Assembly (NCBI GenBank): GCA_003133425.1
Contig: PKXI01000122.1
Span: 44,680-90,951 of the forward strand
Origin: Acidobacteriaceae bacterium
GTDB taxonomy: Bacteria; Acidobacteriota; Terriglobia; Terriglobales; Acidobacteriaceae
Direction of reading: 5' to 3'
DNA: 46,272 bases
Shown: in pieces, positions 25,119 to 33,511 of the stretch
Numbering within the stretch: the stretch's first letter is position 1
Layout: each line of letters opens with the position of its first letter
Made by a program: the position numbers and the translations under genes
The notes under the pieces: model-generated
Database searches by the model: none
Seen by the model: the letters and a program-made list of their open reading frames with translations, nothing else
Told to the model about the DNA's origin: nothing

Positions 25119-26831
25119 GTGGAGAGCAGGAAAAACTTGGCGATTGACGACAAATTCGAACACGACATCGACACCATCATCGAAGTGGGCAAAGAGAAGG
25201 GCTATCTCACCTACGGCGACGTGAATGACATGCTGCCGGAAGAGATTGGCTCAGGCGACGACCTCGACGATCTGATTACGACCATCGGTACGCAGGGCAT
25301 CGATTTGCTTGACGCCCCGAAGTTTCCCGGCGACAAGGACTTTGAGCTTGAAGAAGGGGAAGACGTCGAACTCGACCTGACCCCTGGAACGCTGGAAAAG
25401 ACCAACGACCCCGTCCGCATGTACCTGCGCGAGATGGGCACCGTGCCGCTGCTTACGCGCGAAGGCGAAGTTGAAATCGCCAAGCGCATTGAGCGCGGCC
25501 AGCTCCGCGTGCTCAAAGCCATTTCGCGCTCGCCCATCGTGATCCGCGAGATTGCGGCCCTGGGTGAAGACCTCAAGCGCGGCGTGCGCAACGTAAAAGA
25601 AGTGGTCATCTTCGACGAGGAGGAACTCACCGAAGAAGTTGTGCTGACCCGCGTCAAGGCCACAGTCGCTCGTATTGACACGCTGGTGAAGCACCAGAAG
25701 AAGATTCAGGCATTCGAAGAGAAGCAGGTTGCAACCACGGCGTCCGCCAACAAGGCCAAGCTGAAAGAGGCGCGCCGCCTTCGCTGGATGATTGCCCGCG
25801 AGAAGGTTTTCATCTCTCGCATCGTGCGCGAGCTCAAGTACACGCCCATGGAGCGCAAGCGGCTGCTCGACAAGGTAAACAAGACTGTCGACACCATGCG
25901 CACGCTGGAGCGGCAGATTCGTTCGCTCGACCAGAAGTTCGAAGCCTCCAAAAGCGAGGAACTCAAGAAGGAATACCGCCGCCAGCAGAAGAACTGCCGC
26001 GCCGATCTCGAAAAAATCGAAGGCGACGCCGGCGTATCCATCGGCGAGCTCAAGCGCACACAGCGCGAAATGATCCAGGGCGACATGGACGCCGAGCAGG
26101 CCAAGCGCGAATTGATCGAAGCCAACCTGCGCCTGGTTGTTTCGATCGCCAAAAAGTACACCAACCGTGGCCTCCAGTTCCTCGACCTCATTCAGGAGGG
26201 CAACATCGGCCTGATGAAAGCCGTCGATAAGTTCGAGTATCGCCGCGGCTACAAGTTTTCGACTTATGCAACGTGGTGGATTCGCCAGGCCATTACCCGC
26301 GCCATTGCGGACCAGGCCCGCACGATCCGCATCCCGGTGCACATGATCGAAACCATCAACAAGCTCATTCGTACCAGCCGTCAGTTGGTGCAGGAACTCG
26401 GCCGTGAGCCCAGCAGCGAAGAAATCGCGCGCCGCATGGACATCCCTGTCGCCAAGGTCCGCAAGGTCCTCAAGATCGCGCAGGAGCCCATCTCGCTCGA
26501 AACGCCCATCGGCGAAGAAGAAGATTCGCACCTCGGCGACTTCATTGAAGACCGCCAGGCCGTCTCGCCCTCTGAAGCCGTCATCAGCGTCAACCTCAAG
26601 GAGTACACCTCGCAGGTGCTGCGCACGCTCACTCCTCGTGAGGAGCGCGTAATCAAGATGCGCTTCGGCCTCGAAGACGGTTCCGAGCACACCCTGGAAG
26701 AAGTGGGCCAGAGCTTCCAGGTCACGCGCGAACGCATCCGCCAGATTGAAGCCAAGGCGCTGCGCAAGCTGCGCCATCCTTCGCGCAGCCGCAAGCTCAA
26801 GGCCTTCGTCGAAGGCGTCAGAGAAATGTAA
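25119..26831 (+). CDS. rpoD: Primary RNA polymerase sigma factor (sigma-70)
   Basis: The protein has up to 570 aa with all primary-sigma regions: 1.1 (about 8-70), 1.2 ([22 protein letters not shown]), a non-conserved acidic/basic spacer (about 160-320), region 2 ([55 protein letters not shown]), region 3, and region 4 with the helix-turn-helix [20 protein letters not shown]. The start is uncertain. GTG at 25119 gives [10 protein letters not shown], while TTG at 25137 has AGGA 6 nt upstream and gives [13 protein letters not shown] may be the real start. It is followed by repeats and a strong terminator about 180 bp downstream. Confidence 0.95.
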   Translation: MESRKNLAIDDKFEHDIDTIIEVGKEKGYLTYGDVNDMLPEEIGSGDDLDDLITTIGTQGIDLLDAPKFPGDKDFELEEGEDVELDLTPGTLEKTNDPVRMYLREMGTVPLLTREGEVEIAKRIERGQLRVLKAISRSPIVIREIAALGEDLKRGVRNVKEVVIFDEEELTEEVVLTRVKATVARIDTLVKHQKKIQAFEEKQVATTASANKAKLKEARRLRWMIAREKVFISRIVRELKYTPMERKRLLDKVNKTVDTMRTLERQIRSLDQKFEASKSEELKKEYRRQQKNCRADLEKIEGDAGVSIGELKRTQREMIQGDMDAEQAKRELIEANLRLVVSIAKKYTNRGLQFLDLIQEGNIGLMKAVDKFEYRRGYKFSTYATWWIRQAITRAIADQARTIRIPVHMIETINKLIRTSRQLVQELGREPSSEEIARRMDIPVAKVRKVLKIAQEPISLETPIGEEEDSHLGDFIEDRQAVSPSEAVISVNLKEYTSQVLRTLTPREERVIKMRFGLEDGSEHTLEEVGQSFQVTRERIRQIEAKALRKLRHPSRSRKLKAFVEGVREM

Positions 26832-26859
26832 ATCTGGAAGCGGCCGATGCCTTGAAAGG

Positions 26860-26879
26860 GCACGACTTTAGTCGTGCCG
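26860..26879. repeat. TTTA-loop palindrome
   Basis: Perfect inverted repeat ggcacgac-ttta-gtcgtgcc, 28 bp after the rpoD stop. It is the first of a cluster of short palindromes with TTTA, TTCA or TTTT centres. Confidence 0.75.
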
Positions 26880-26901
26880 CAAACGAGCTTTAGCTGAAGG
26901 G

Positions 26902-26921
26902 TACGGGCTTCAGCCCGTACA
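26902..26921. repeat. TTCA-loop palindrome
   Basis: Perfect inverted repeat gtacgggc-ttca-gcccgtac, of the same construction as 26860-26879. Confidence 0.75.
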
Positions 26922-26953
26922 TCAAGCCAACCAGATCAACCGAGACTGGTAGG

Positions 26954-26973
26954 GGTGGGTTTTAACCCACCCA
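26954..26973. repeat. gggtgggtt palindrome
   Basis: Perfect inverted repeat gggtgggtt-tt-aacccaccc, related in sequence to the one at 27149-27168. Confidence 0.75.
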
Positions 26974-27011
26974 GCTATCTACCCTTTCGGTCTCCACCGG
27001 AGCCGAAAAAG

Positions 27012-27047
27012 AAAGAGCCGCAGCCTTGGAAGGGGCCGCGGCTCTTT
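27012..27047 (+). terminator. Rho-independent terminator, probably of rpoD
   Basis: aaagagccgc (27012-27021) pairs with gcggctcttt (27038-27047), with a further inner gcc/ggc, and is followed by tgt. The preceding A-rich stretch would also allow use from the other strand. It lies about 180 bp after the rpoD stop, with three palindromic repeats in between. Confidence 0.7.
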
Positions 27048-27148
27048 TGTATTAAGAGCGTACCCAAATCGGGCTTTGAAAGGGCGCGGCCGGGGTACCC
27101 TCTGGGTCGCCGCGCCGCAAAGGCAATCAAAGTAACGTGGGGAGGGAG

Positions 27149-27168
27149 GCGTGGGTTTCAACCCACGC
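27149..27168. repeat. gcgtgggt TTCA-loop palindrome
   Basis: Perfect inverted repeat gcgtgggt-ttca-acccacgc. A shorter gggc-ttta-gccc follows at 27191-27202. Confidence 0.75.
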
Positions 27169-27221
27169 ATAAAGCCAACACAATTCACGCGGGCTTTAGC
27201 CCCGGATGCACACCGAATGCC

Positions 27222-27276
27222 GGGTGCCCCATCCTAAGCGCGCTTTTGCGCTTAGGGTGGGAAAGCACGAACCCCA
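27222..27276. repeat. REP-like element, same family as the ispE insertion
   Basis: Head gggtgcccc, hairpin arms cccatcctaagcgc (27228-27241) and gcgcttagggtggg (27248-27261, one G-T pair), and tail gcacgaacccc. Head and tail match the ends of the block inside ispE (5263-5381). Confidence 0.8.
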
Positions 27277-27304
27277 ACTTACGCCGTCTCATCCCAAGCC
27301 AAAT

Positions 27305-27385
27305 TTTCTAACTCTGTCATCCCGAGCAAGATTTCTAACTCTGTCATCCTGAGCAAAATTTCTAACTCTGTCATCCTGAGCGAAG
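27305..27385. repeat. Three 27-bp direct repeats
   Basis: Units starting tttctaactctgtcatcc at 27305, 27332 and 27359 repeat with exact 27-bp spacing and one or two differences. The third diverges into gagcgaagcgctttt...gagtcgaagg, a sequence type found in repeats of many environmental bacteria. There are no spacers, so this is not a CRISPR array. Confidence 0.85.
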
Positions 27386-28144
27386 CGCTTTTCAGCGGAG
27401 TCGAAGGAGCTGCATTTGTTTTTTCAACTAGCACCCGAGCACCCCTCGCCCCCCGCACACCTCGAAATCTCTCCCGTACGGAGAACCCGAGAAGGAGCCC
27501 AGGGTGAACCCTGAACGAAGCGAATGGGAAACCCTGGGTCACCGTCCCCAGCATCGCCCCGCCCCGAAGAGCCGGACCGAACCTGCCCAATTCAGCCCGC
27601 GATCAGCCTTGAATACCCTCGTCGAGAGTCCGATCAAAGGCAATCCCCGAAGTTGCACCAACCCAGCGAAAACCCTATTCCCGGACCCTGCGGCGTTTAC
27701 GGGGAGGTATTCCGTGATTCGGTTTCATCCGGGCGGTGGCAACACGCGACCTGCCAGTCCTCGACGCCCTCGAAAAGCCGGTTGCGGGCATATGGAGGGC
27801 TCCCAAGGTACGGATAGTCGACATAACCGACCGGAACCCAGAATTCGAGCAGAAGCACCATACGAAGTACTGCGCTGACTGAGCATATTTTAAGCAACGA
27901 ATGCAGCCCGACCCTCACCAGGATTCTGGCTTGTGTGAGCGACGCAAGGCCCACTACTATGGCGCATCCGTCGCATGTTCAATCAGCATAGTGTTTCGCG
28001 CCGGGTCGCGTCGTACCAAGAAAGGATGGGAAGAAGAGTCCGGCAATGATTACCTCAAGGGAATGGACTACTCGTTTGCGACCCTTGTAAGCGGGAGCGG
28101 CGCAGAGTAGGATGAATCGTCTTCGAGCAAAGGAGAGAATGAAT
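27386..28144. other. Gene-free region with further repeat remnants
   Basis: An inverted pair cccagggt (27498-27505) / accctggg (27531-27538) lies in a repeat-like stretch. From about 27590 to 28110 no ORF with a recognisable product, good ribosome-binding site or family motif is seen on either strand. The last 40 bp hold the aldehyde dehydrogenase ribosome-binding site. It may contain a decayed gene. Confidence 0.5.
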
Positions 28145-29686
28145 ATGGCAATAGCGGTCAATCAGGCATCAATTCAGGACGTCCTTGAGACTCTGCATAA
28201 AGCGGGTGTCCGCTCAAGGTACGACAACTACATTGGAGGGAAATGGGTACCGCCAACGACAGGCCGGTACTTTGTGAGTCAAAGCCCGATCAACGCGGAA
28301 CCCATCTGTGAGTTCGCACGTTCCGGGCCGGCGGACGTAGAAAAGGCCCTTGATGCCGCGCACGCCGTCAGGGAAAAATGGGGTCACACTTCACCTGCCG
28401 ATCGCGCAACAATCCTGCTGAAGATTGCCGATGTGATTGAGCAGAACCTGGAAACCCTGGCGCTGGCAGAAACCCTGGATAATGGCAAGCCCATCCGCGA
28501 GACACGGGCCGCCGATTTGCCCCTCACGGTCGACCACTTCCGCTATTTCGCGGCCTGCATCCGGGCGGAAGAAGGCGCGCTGACCGATATCGACAACGAC
28601 ACCGTTGCCTATCACTTCAAGGAGCCGCTGGGCGTGGTCGGGCAGATTATTCCCTGGAACTTCCCGCTGCTGATGGCTGCATGGAAGCTGGCCCCGGCTC
28701 TGGCCGCCGGCAACTGCGTCGTGATCAAGCCGGCCTCGAACACGCCGTTGAGCCTCATGCTTTTCGCGCAACTGGTGGGTGAATTGCTGCCTCCCGGCGT
28801 GCTGAACGTGGTCACCGGACCGGGCGGGGAGATTGGCAAAGCCCTGGCGTCGAACAAGCGCATTGCCAAGATCGCCTTTACGGGCGAGACCACCACGGGC
28901 AGGCTCATCATGCAGTACGCGTCGGAGCCGATCATTCCGCAGACCCTGGAGTTGGGCGGCAAGTCGCCGAACATCTTTTTTGCCGATGTGATGGATGCAG
29001 ACGACGACTTCCTCGACAAGGCGTTGGAGGGCTTCGCACTGTTTGCCCTGAACAAGGGAGAGGTGTGCACCTGCCCGTCGCGGGCGCTGATTCAGGAGTC
29101 GATCTACGACAAGTTCATGGAGCGCGCCGTGGCTCGCGTGAAGAAGATCAAGGTGGCTAACCCGCTCGATCCGACGTCCATGATGGGACCACAGGTGTCG
29201 AAGGAACAGATCACCAAGATTCTGGACTACATACGCATCGGCAAGGAAGAGGGCGCCCAATGCCTGACCGGCGGGGAGCGTGCGCACCTGGGCGGCGATC
29301 TGGAGGAAGGCTACTTCATGGAGCCGACCGTCTTTGCGGGCGATAACAAGATGCGCGTTTTCCAGGAGGAGATCTTTGGACCGGTGGTTTCGGTAACGAA
29401 GTTCAAGACACTGGAGGAAGCCATCGAGATCGGCAACGACACCCCGTACGGGCTGGGTTCGGGCGTGTGGTCGCGCAACGTGCACAACCTGTATCGCGTG
29501 GGCCGGGAGATCAAGGCCGGCCGCTGCTGGACGAACTGTTACCACGTGTATCCGGCGGGCGCGGCATTCGGCGGATACAAGGAGTCCGGCTTTGGCCGCG
29601 AGACGCACAAGATGATTCTCGACCACTATCAGCAGACCAAGAATCTTTTGGTCAGCTACAGCACCAAGGCGATGGGATTCTTTTAG
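28145..29686 (+). CDS. NAD-dependent aldehyde dehydrogenase (AldB/ExaC acetaldehyde type)
   Basis: The protein has 513 aa, cytoplasmic, oxidising an aldehyde to the acid. Catalytic Cys308 lies in GEVCTCPSR, the general base Glu269 in LELGGKSPN, and the NAD-binding motif FTGETTTGR precedes it. [21 protein letters not shown] and [13 protein letters not shown] are also present. GEVCTCPSR and the C-terminal YSTKAMGFF are typical of the AldB/ExaC acetaldehyde dehydrogenase branch. ATG 28145 with AAAGGAG 9 nt upstream is preferred over ATG 28139 (spacing 3) or 28112. It is followed after 103 bp by a DUF779 gene, the usual neighbour of this branch. Confidence 0.92.
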   Translation: MAIAVNQASIQDVLETLHKAGVRSRYDNYIGGKWVPPTTGRYFVSQSPINAEPICEFARSGPADVEKALDAAHAVREKWGHTSPADRATILLKIADVIEQNLETLALAETLDNGKPIRETRAADLPLTVDHFRYFAACIRAEEGALTDIDNDTVAYHFKEPLGVVGQIIPWNFPLLMAAWKLAPALAAGNCVVIKPASNTPLSLMLFAQLVGELLPPGVLNVVTGPGGEIGKALASNKRIAKIAFTGETTTGRLIMQYASEPIIPQTLELGGKSPNIFFADVMDADDDFLDKALEGFALFALNKGEVCTCPSRALIQESIYDKFMERAVARVKKIKVANPLDPTSMMGPQVSKEQITKILDYIRIGKEEGAQCLTGGERAHLGGDLEEGYFMEPTVFAGDNKMRVFQEEIFGPVVSVTKFKTLEEAIEIGNDTPYGLGSGVWSRNVHNLYRVGREIKAGRCWTNCYHVYPAGAAFGGYKESGFGRETHKMILDHYQQTKNLLVSYSTKAMGFF

Positions 29687-29707
29687 CCCATAGCTGTTTG
29701 CGGTCTG

Positions 29708-29758
29708 GCAGGGCGGCGTGGGGGCGAAACGATGTGTTCGTCGCAGGCGCCGCCCTGC
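29708..29758 (+). other. Stable intercistronic stem-loop
   Basis: gcagggcggcg (29708-29718) pairs perfectly with cgccgccctgc (29748-29758); inside, cgaa pairs with ttcg. It lies between the dehydrogenase and the DUF779 gene and has no T tract, so it may act in mRNA processing or as a partial barrier, not a full terminator. Confidence 0.6.
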
Positions 29759-29789
29759 ACATTTTGGGCCGGGGAACAGGAGGCGGGGA

Positions 29790-30158
29790 ATGAGCGCTGA
29801 CATCGAAGTGACGGTAAGAGCGGCGGCGCTGCTGAAGGAACTGAGGGTGCGCCATGGGCCACTGTTGTTTCACCAGGGGGGCGGGTGTTGCGATGGAAGC
29901 GTGCCGCTGTGCCTCAAGCGAAGCGAATTTCGAATCGGTTCGAGAGACGTGCTGTTGGGCTTTGTCGATGAAGACACGCCTTTCTATCTGGGATCGGGGC
30001 AACCGGAACAGGTAGCGCAGCGGGGCCTGGTGCTGGACGTGGCTGATGGAGACACGGACAGATTTTCCGTGGAAGCTTCCGACGGGGTCTACTTTGTGAG
30101 CCGACCGCAGTGGGGTTCATCCTACCGGAAGGAAGGGCCTGGTTTGGCGGGAACGTAA
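29790..30158 (+). CDS. DUF779 family protein
   Basis: This 122-aa protein has the DUF779 pattern: LLKELRVRHGPLLFHQGGGCCDGSVPLC, then RIGSRDVLLG, GTPFYLGSGQPE-like DTPFYLGSGQPEQV, and VVDVADG/FSVEASDGVYFVSR. The paired Cys with nearby His look like a possible metal site. Genes of this family regularly follow acetaldehyde-type aldehyde dehydrogenases, as here, so a role in the same aldehyde oxidation step or its maturation is likely but unproven. The ATG at 29790 has AGGAGG 6 nt upstream. Confidence 0.85.
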   Translation: MSADIEVTVRAAALLKELRVRHGPLLFHQGGGCCDGSVPLCLKRSEFRIGSRDVLLGFVDEDTPFYLGSGQPEQVAQRGLVLDVADGDTDRFSVEASDGVYFVSRPQWGSSYRKEGPGLAGT

Positions 30159-30214
30159 AGGATCGACTCGAAAATGACGAACGATGAATCCGTCTCTCAT
30201 CATGGCTGTGGAAG

Positions 30215-30290
30215 TAACGGCGGGTGGCCCACCCAAACGGGAAACTTCGGGTGCCCCATCCTTCGCGATCTTAGCGAAGGGTGGGTGTCG
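30215..30290. repeat. REP-like element upstream of GH1 gene
   Basis: cgggtggcccaccc precedes gggtgcccc and a hairpin with arms cccatccttcgc (30255-30266) and gcgaagggtggg (30274-30285). Head and core match the elements at 27222-27276 and inside ispE. Confidence 0.75.
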
Positions 30291-30319
30291 AAGGACCTTT
30301 CTCTCCAAACAAACGCATT

Positions 30320-30642
30320 ACGGTGCAAAACCCGCAAAATGGCGTGTTATTGCGTGCACGCGTTCACGAAAACTGTCGTAACCATCTCAAAAAAACATAT
30401 TTAACCCCAAAACATTAATTCCTGAAAATTGCCCATTTTGGGCTCATTTTCGCGCAAAACTGTCCGTTTTTGGCCCGTAAGTCCAATAGAATCGCAACCA
30501 AACTCCGACAGATTTCCTTGGTGTCCAAAATCGCCCAAAATGCGTGTATCTCCGAATGCACATTTGCGCCATCGCTCAGGGGCCAAAAGTTAACTCAACA
30601 GTCAACACTTCCGGCCCATCCCTGCTCGCCCGGCGGCTCCGC
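30320..30642. promoter_or_regulatory. AT-rich region with iterated TTTTGGGC-like motifs
   Basis: No gene is seen. The stretch is clearly more AT-rich than its surroundings. Copies of one motif occur in both orientations: attttgggc (30435-30443), tttttggccc (30467-30476), ccaaaat (30525-30531), gcccaaaat (30533-30541) and ggccaaaa (30581-30588). It could be a regulatory region for the downstream beta-glucosidase or foreign DNA. Confidence 0.4.
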
Positions 30643-30648
30643 TATAAT
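30643..30648 (+). promoter_or_regulatory. Candidate -10 box of the beta-glucosidase gene
   Basis: A perfect TATAAT lies 98 bp before the ATG. No good -35 is seen at the usual distance, so activation by a regulator binding the AT-rich region upstream is possible. Confidence 0.35.
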
Positions 30649-30745
30649 CGCGAGTTGATCCCGCATGAGCAAGCAGCCGCGCGGCTATTTTCCTGCCGCC
30701 TGCTGTGGCTGTTTTGCTTCGTGCGATTGAAAGGTGAACACATCC

Positions 30746-32188
30746 ATGAAAAACATCACGCGCCGTCAGTTTGCCCAGGGCGTGGCCGCAACCGCCGCCA
30801 CACTTGCCACAGCTTCGCTCCCGAAACTCGCGCTCGCCCAGCTTCATCCCGTCAGCCGGGAATTTCCCAAGGGCTTCCTCTGGGGATGCGCCACGGCGGC
30901 CTACCAGATTGAAGGCGGGGCAAAGGATGACGGGCGCGGGCCATCGGTCTGGGACACCTTCTCGCATACGCCGGGGATCACCGTGAACGGCGACACGGGC
31001 GACGTGGCCGACGACTCCTACCACCTGTACAAGGAAGACGTGAAGCTGCTCAAGAACCTGGGCGTGAGCACCTATCGCATGTCGATCTCCTGGTCGCGCG
31101 TCTTTCCCACCGGCAAGGGCCAGCCCAATCCGCTGGGGATGGACTACTACAATCGCGTCGTCGACGAGCTCCTGGCCAACAAGATTACGCCGTACATCAC
31201 GCTCTTCCACTGGGATCTGCCCCAGGCGCTGCCCGGCGGCTGGCAAGCGCGCGATACGTCGAAAGCCTTTGCGGAATATGCCGCTTACGTCACCAAGCAC
31301 CTAGGCGACCGCGTGCACCACTGGATGACTACGAACGAGTTCGCCTGCTTTACCGACCTCGGTTACAGGGATGGGAAGTTCGCGCCCGGCCTCAAGCTGC
31401 CCGCCGCGCAGGTGAACCAGGTACGTCATCACGGTATCCTCGCGCACGGGCTCGGTGTGCAGGCCATTCGCGCCAACACTCCGAGCGGAACGCAGGTGGG
31501 CCTGGCGGAAAATGCCAGCGTCTACGTGCCCATGATCGAGAGTCCGGAGCACATTGAGGCTGCTCAAAAGGCCACCCGCAACGAGAACGCTCAATTCCTG
31601 ACCACGCTGATGGAAGGCAAGTACACCGACGCCTATCTGGCGCGCGAAGGAGCCAATGCGCCCAAGGCTGAGCCCGGCGACATGGCGGCCATCGGCAGTA
31701 AGCTGGACTTTGTCGGCCTCAACGTCTACACCGCGGACTACGTCAGTGCCGACGGCTCAGCCCAGGGATATGCGATTGTGCCGCGCCCCGCGTCGTATCC
31801 GCACATGACTTCGCCCTGGATCAACGTCACCCCCGAGTGCACCTATTGGACCATCCGCAACGTGAGCGACCTCTGGCATCCGCCCGCCATCTTCATTACT
31901 GAGAATGGCTGCTCCTCCGACGACGCCCCGAACGCCTCCGGCCACATAGAAGACACCGACCGCGTAATGTACCTCCGCAATCACATCACCAACGTCCACC
32001 GCGCCGCCGAAGAAGGCTACCCCATCAAGGGCTACTTCCTCTGGAGCCTGATGGACAACTTCGAGTGGTGCGACGGCTACAGCAAGCGTTTCGGCATTCA
32101 TTATGTGGACTTCAAGACGAAGACGCGCACACCAAAGCGCAGCGCCCAGTGGTACCGCGAAGTAATTGCACGAAATGCAGTGGAGTAA
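30746..32188 (+). CDS. Tat-exported GH1 beta-glucosidase
   Basis: The protein has 480 aa with a Tat signal (MKNITRRQFAQGVAATAATLATA, with TRRQF) and a complete GH1 TIM barrel starting at FPKGFLWGCATAAYQIEGG. The acid/base Glu198 lies in TTNEF (usually TxNEP) and the nucleophile Glu386 in FITENGCSSDD. YFLWSLMDNFEWCDGYSKRFG closes the active site. It should hydrolyse beta-glucosides, such as cello-oligosaccharides, outside the cytoplasm. ATG 30746 with AAGGTGA upstream is preferred over GTG 30734. Export through Tat is unusual for GH1 enzymes, most of which are cytoplasmic. Confidence 0.93.
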   Translation: MKNITRRQFAQGVAATAATLATASLPKLALAQLHPVSREFPKGFLWGCATAAYQIEGGAKDDGRGPSVWDTFSHTPGITVNGDTGDVADDSYHLYKEDVKLLKNLGVSTYRMSISWSRVFPTGKGQPNPLGMDYYNRVVDELLANKITPYITLFHWDLPQALPGGWQARDTSKAFAEYAAYVTKHLGDRVHHWMTTNEFACFTDLGYRDGKFAPGLKLPAAQVNQVRHHGILAHGLGVQAIRANTPSGTQVGLAENASVYVPMIESPEHIEAAQKATRNENAQFLTTLMEGKYTDAYLAREGANAPKAEPGDMAAIGSKLDFVGLNVYTADYVSADGSAQGYAIVPRPASYPHMTSPWINVTPECTYWTIRNVSDLWHPPAIFITENGCSSDDAPNASGHIEDTDRVMYLRNHITNVHRAAEEGYPIKGYFLWSLMDNFEWCDGYSKRFGIHYVDFKTKTRTPKRSAQWYREVIARNAVE

Positions 32189-32194
32189 TCGCAG

Positions 32195-32884
32195 TCACAG
32201 TCCCGCAAGCTCAGTCTGCGCGCGGTCCAGATCTTCGGGCACGCCGATGTCGAGAAAGAATCCGTCGACCTCGTAGGCAGCGGGAGCAAGGCGCTCGATC
32301 TGCGGGGCCAGAAAATCGACTTCGAATGAAAATTTCCCCGAGAGATTTGGCGGCCATGGCATTGCTCTGCGCAGAACGTAGGCGCCCGCGTTGATGAACC
32401 CGGGACCCGAGCGGCCTTTCTCCTGAAAGCCGACGATGCGTTTTCCTTCGATGAGCACTCCACCATAGCGGGCTACGTCGGGCTGGTGCGTGATTGCGAT
32501 CGTCAACGGGCCATGTTCGTCCTCATGGAAGCGCAACATGGCTGCGTAATCGGCCGACAGGAATGTGTCGCCGTTCAGTACCAAAACATTTTCTTCCAGT
32601 GCTTGAGACAAGGCCTTGCGGATCGCGCCTCCGGTGCCGAGAGGAACATCTTCGATCACGTAATCGAGAGGCATTCCGCGGAAGGACGCGCCAAAGTGAT
32701 TCTGGATGGTCGCGTGGAGATGACCCACGGATAACAATGCGCGCGTGCAGCCGGCGCGCTTGAGCTGGTTCAGCAGGATCTCAAGAAATGGCCGGCCGGC
32801 CACCGGCGCCATGGCTTTGGGAATTCCGTCGAGCTTCGACGCGAGGCGCGTTCCGAGGCCGCCGGCGAGAACTATCGCTTCCAT
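32195..32884 (-). CDS. hddC: D-glycero-alpha-D-manno-heptose 1-phosphate guanylyltransferase (HddC-like)
   Basis: The protein has 229 aa, a nucleotidyltransferase of the sugar-phosphate type. The N-terminus MEAIVLAGGLGTRLASKLDGIPKAMAPVAGRPF is the nucleotide-binding signature, and LVLNGDTFL carries the metal-binding Asp. FFLDIGVPEDLDRAQ ends the protein. It most resembles HddC, which makes GDP-D-glycero-alpha-D-manno-heptose. The assignment is supported by the operon: hddA and gmhA lie immediately upstream (6 bp from gmhA). On sequence alone it could also be another NDP-sugar pyrophosphorylase. Confidence 0.85.
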   Translation of the reverse strand: MEAIVLAGGLGTRLASKLDGIPKAMAPVAGRPFLEILLNQLKRAGCTRALLSVGHLHATIQNHFGASFRGMPLDYVIEDVPLGTGGAIRKALSQALEENVLVLNGDTFLSADYAAMLRFHEDEHGPLTIAITHQPDVARYGGVLIEGKRIVGFQEKGRSGPGFINAGAYVLRRAMPWPPNLSGKFSFEVDFLAPQIERLAPAAYEVDGFFLDIGVPEDLDRAQTELAGL

Positions 32885-32890
32885 TGCAGG

Positions 32891-33511
32891 CTATTCCTTC
32901 GGCGCGGCGGCAGCGCCGAGATCGGGACCAAAATAATGCTGCTCCACGATCATGCAGAAGATGTGTTCGAGAGCCAGGTGAGCCTGCTGTATGTACATGG
33001 TCACATCGGAGGGAATGCGAATGCAGTAGTCGCACAGGGGCGGCATGCCGCCACCGGTTCTTCCGCAGAGACCGATCGTAGTAATGCCCATTTGCTTTGA
33101 AAGCTCGAGGGCGCGCAGTACATTGGGCGAGGTGCCTGAGGTGGAGATGGCAATGAACACATCGCCGGTCTGGCCGAGCGCTTCAATCTGACGGGCAAAG
33201 ACACGCTCGTAGCCATAATCGTTGCCGACCGCCGTGAGGATGGAGGAGTTGGTCGTGAGCGAGATAGCGCGCATCGGGGGCCGGTCATCGCAAAGGCGGC
33301 TGACAAACTCAGTGACCAGGTGCTGCGCATCTGCTGCGCTGCCGCCGTTGCCGGCAACCATCAACTTATGGCCGGCCTTCAGCGCGGACGCGGTTGCCTC
33401 GGCCGCCTCTTTGAGCGTGGCGTGGAGTGCGGAGTCCGCCTTTACAGCCTCGAGAACGGCCAATCCCTCGGCCAGTTTCTTTTGAATGAGATCGCTTATG
33501 GCACCCTCCAT
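32891..33511 (-). CDS. gmhA: Sedoheptulose 7-phosphate isomerase
   Basis: The protein has 206 aa with an SIS fold. The start MEGAISDLIQKKLAEG (complement of 33509-33511) matches the family; the reading to 33799 is antisense to hddA and is rejected. Family motifs are GNGGSAADAQHLVTEFVSR, AISLTTNSSILTAVGNDYGYE and STSGTSPNVLRAL. Zinc ligands by alignment with E. coli GmhA are His64, Glu68, Gln175 and His183. It converts sedoheptulose 7-phosphate to D-glycero-D-manno-heptose 7-phosphate, the substrate of the neighbouring kinase. Its start overlaps the end of hddA by 16 nt. Confidence 0.93.
   Translation of the reverse strand: MEGAISDLIQKKLAEGLAVLEAVKADSALHATLKEAAEATASALKAGHKLMVAGNGGSAADAQHLVTEFVSRLCDDRPPMRAISLTTNSSILTAVGNDYGYERVFARQIEALGQTGDVFIAISTSGTSPNVLRALELSKQMGITTIGLCGRTGGGMPPLCDYCIRIPSDVTMYIQQAHLALEHIFCMIVEQHYFGPDLGAAAAPKE

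Noticed and set aside
25251..26777. 508-codon frame antisense to rpoD
   Set aside because: Long antisense frames are expected in GC-rich genes with this codon use; the sense frame is unmistakably RpoD. The same applies to the frames antisense to the aldehyde dehydrogenase (28391-29803) and the ECF operon (14116-15114).
27305..27385. Possible CRISPR array
   Set aside because: The three 27-bp units are directly adjacent with no spacers and no cas genes are present.
27697..27954. 85-codon minus-strand frame downstream of the rpoD repeat cluster
   Set aside because: No motif or ribosome-binding site; could be part of a decayed gene but not supportable.
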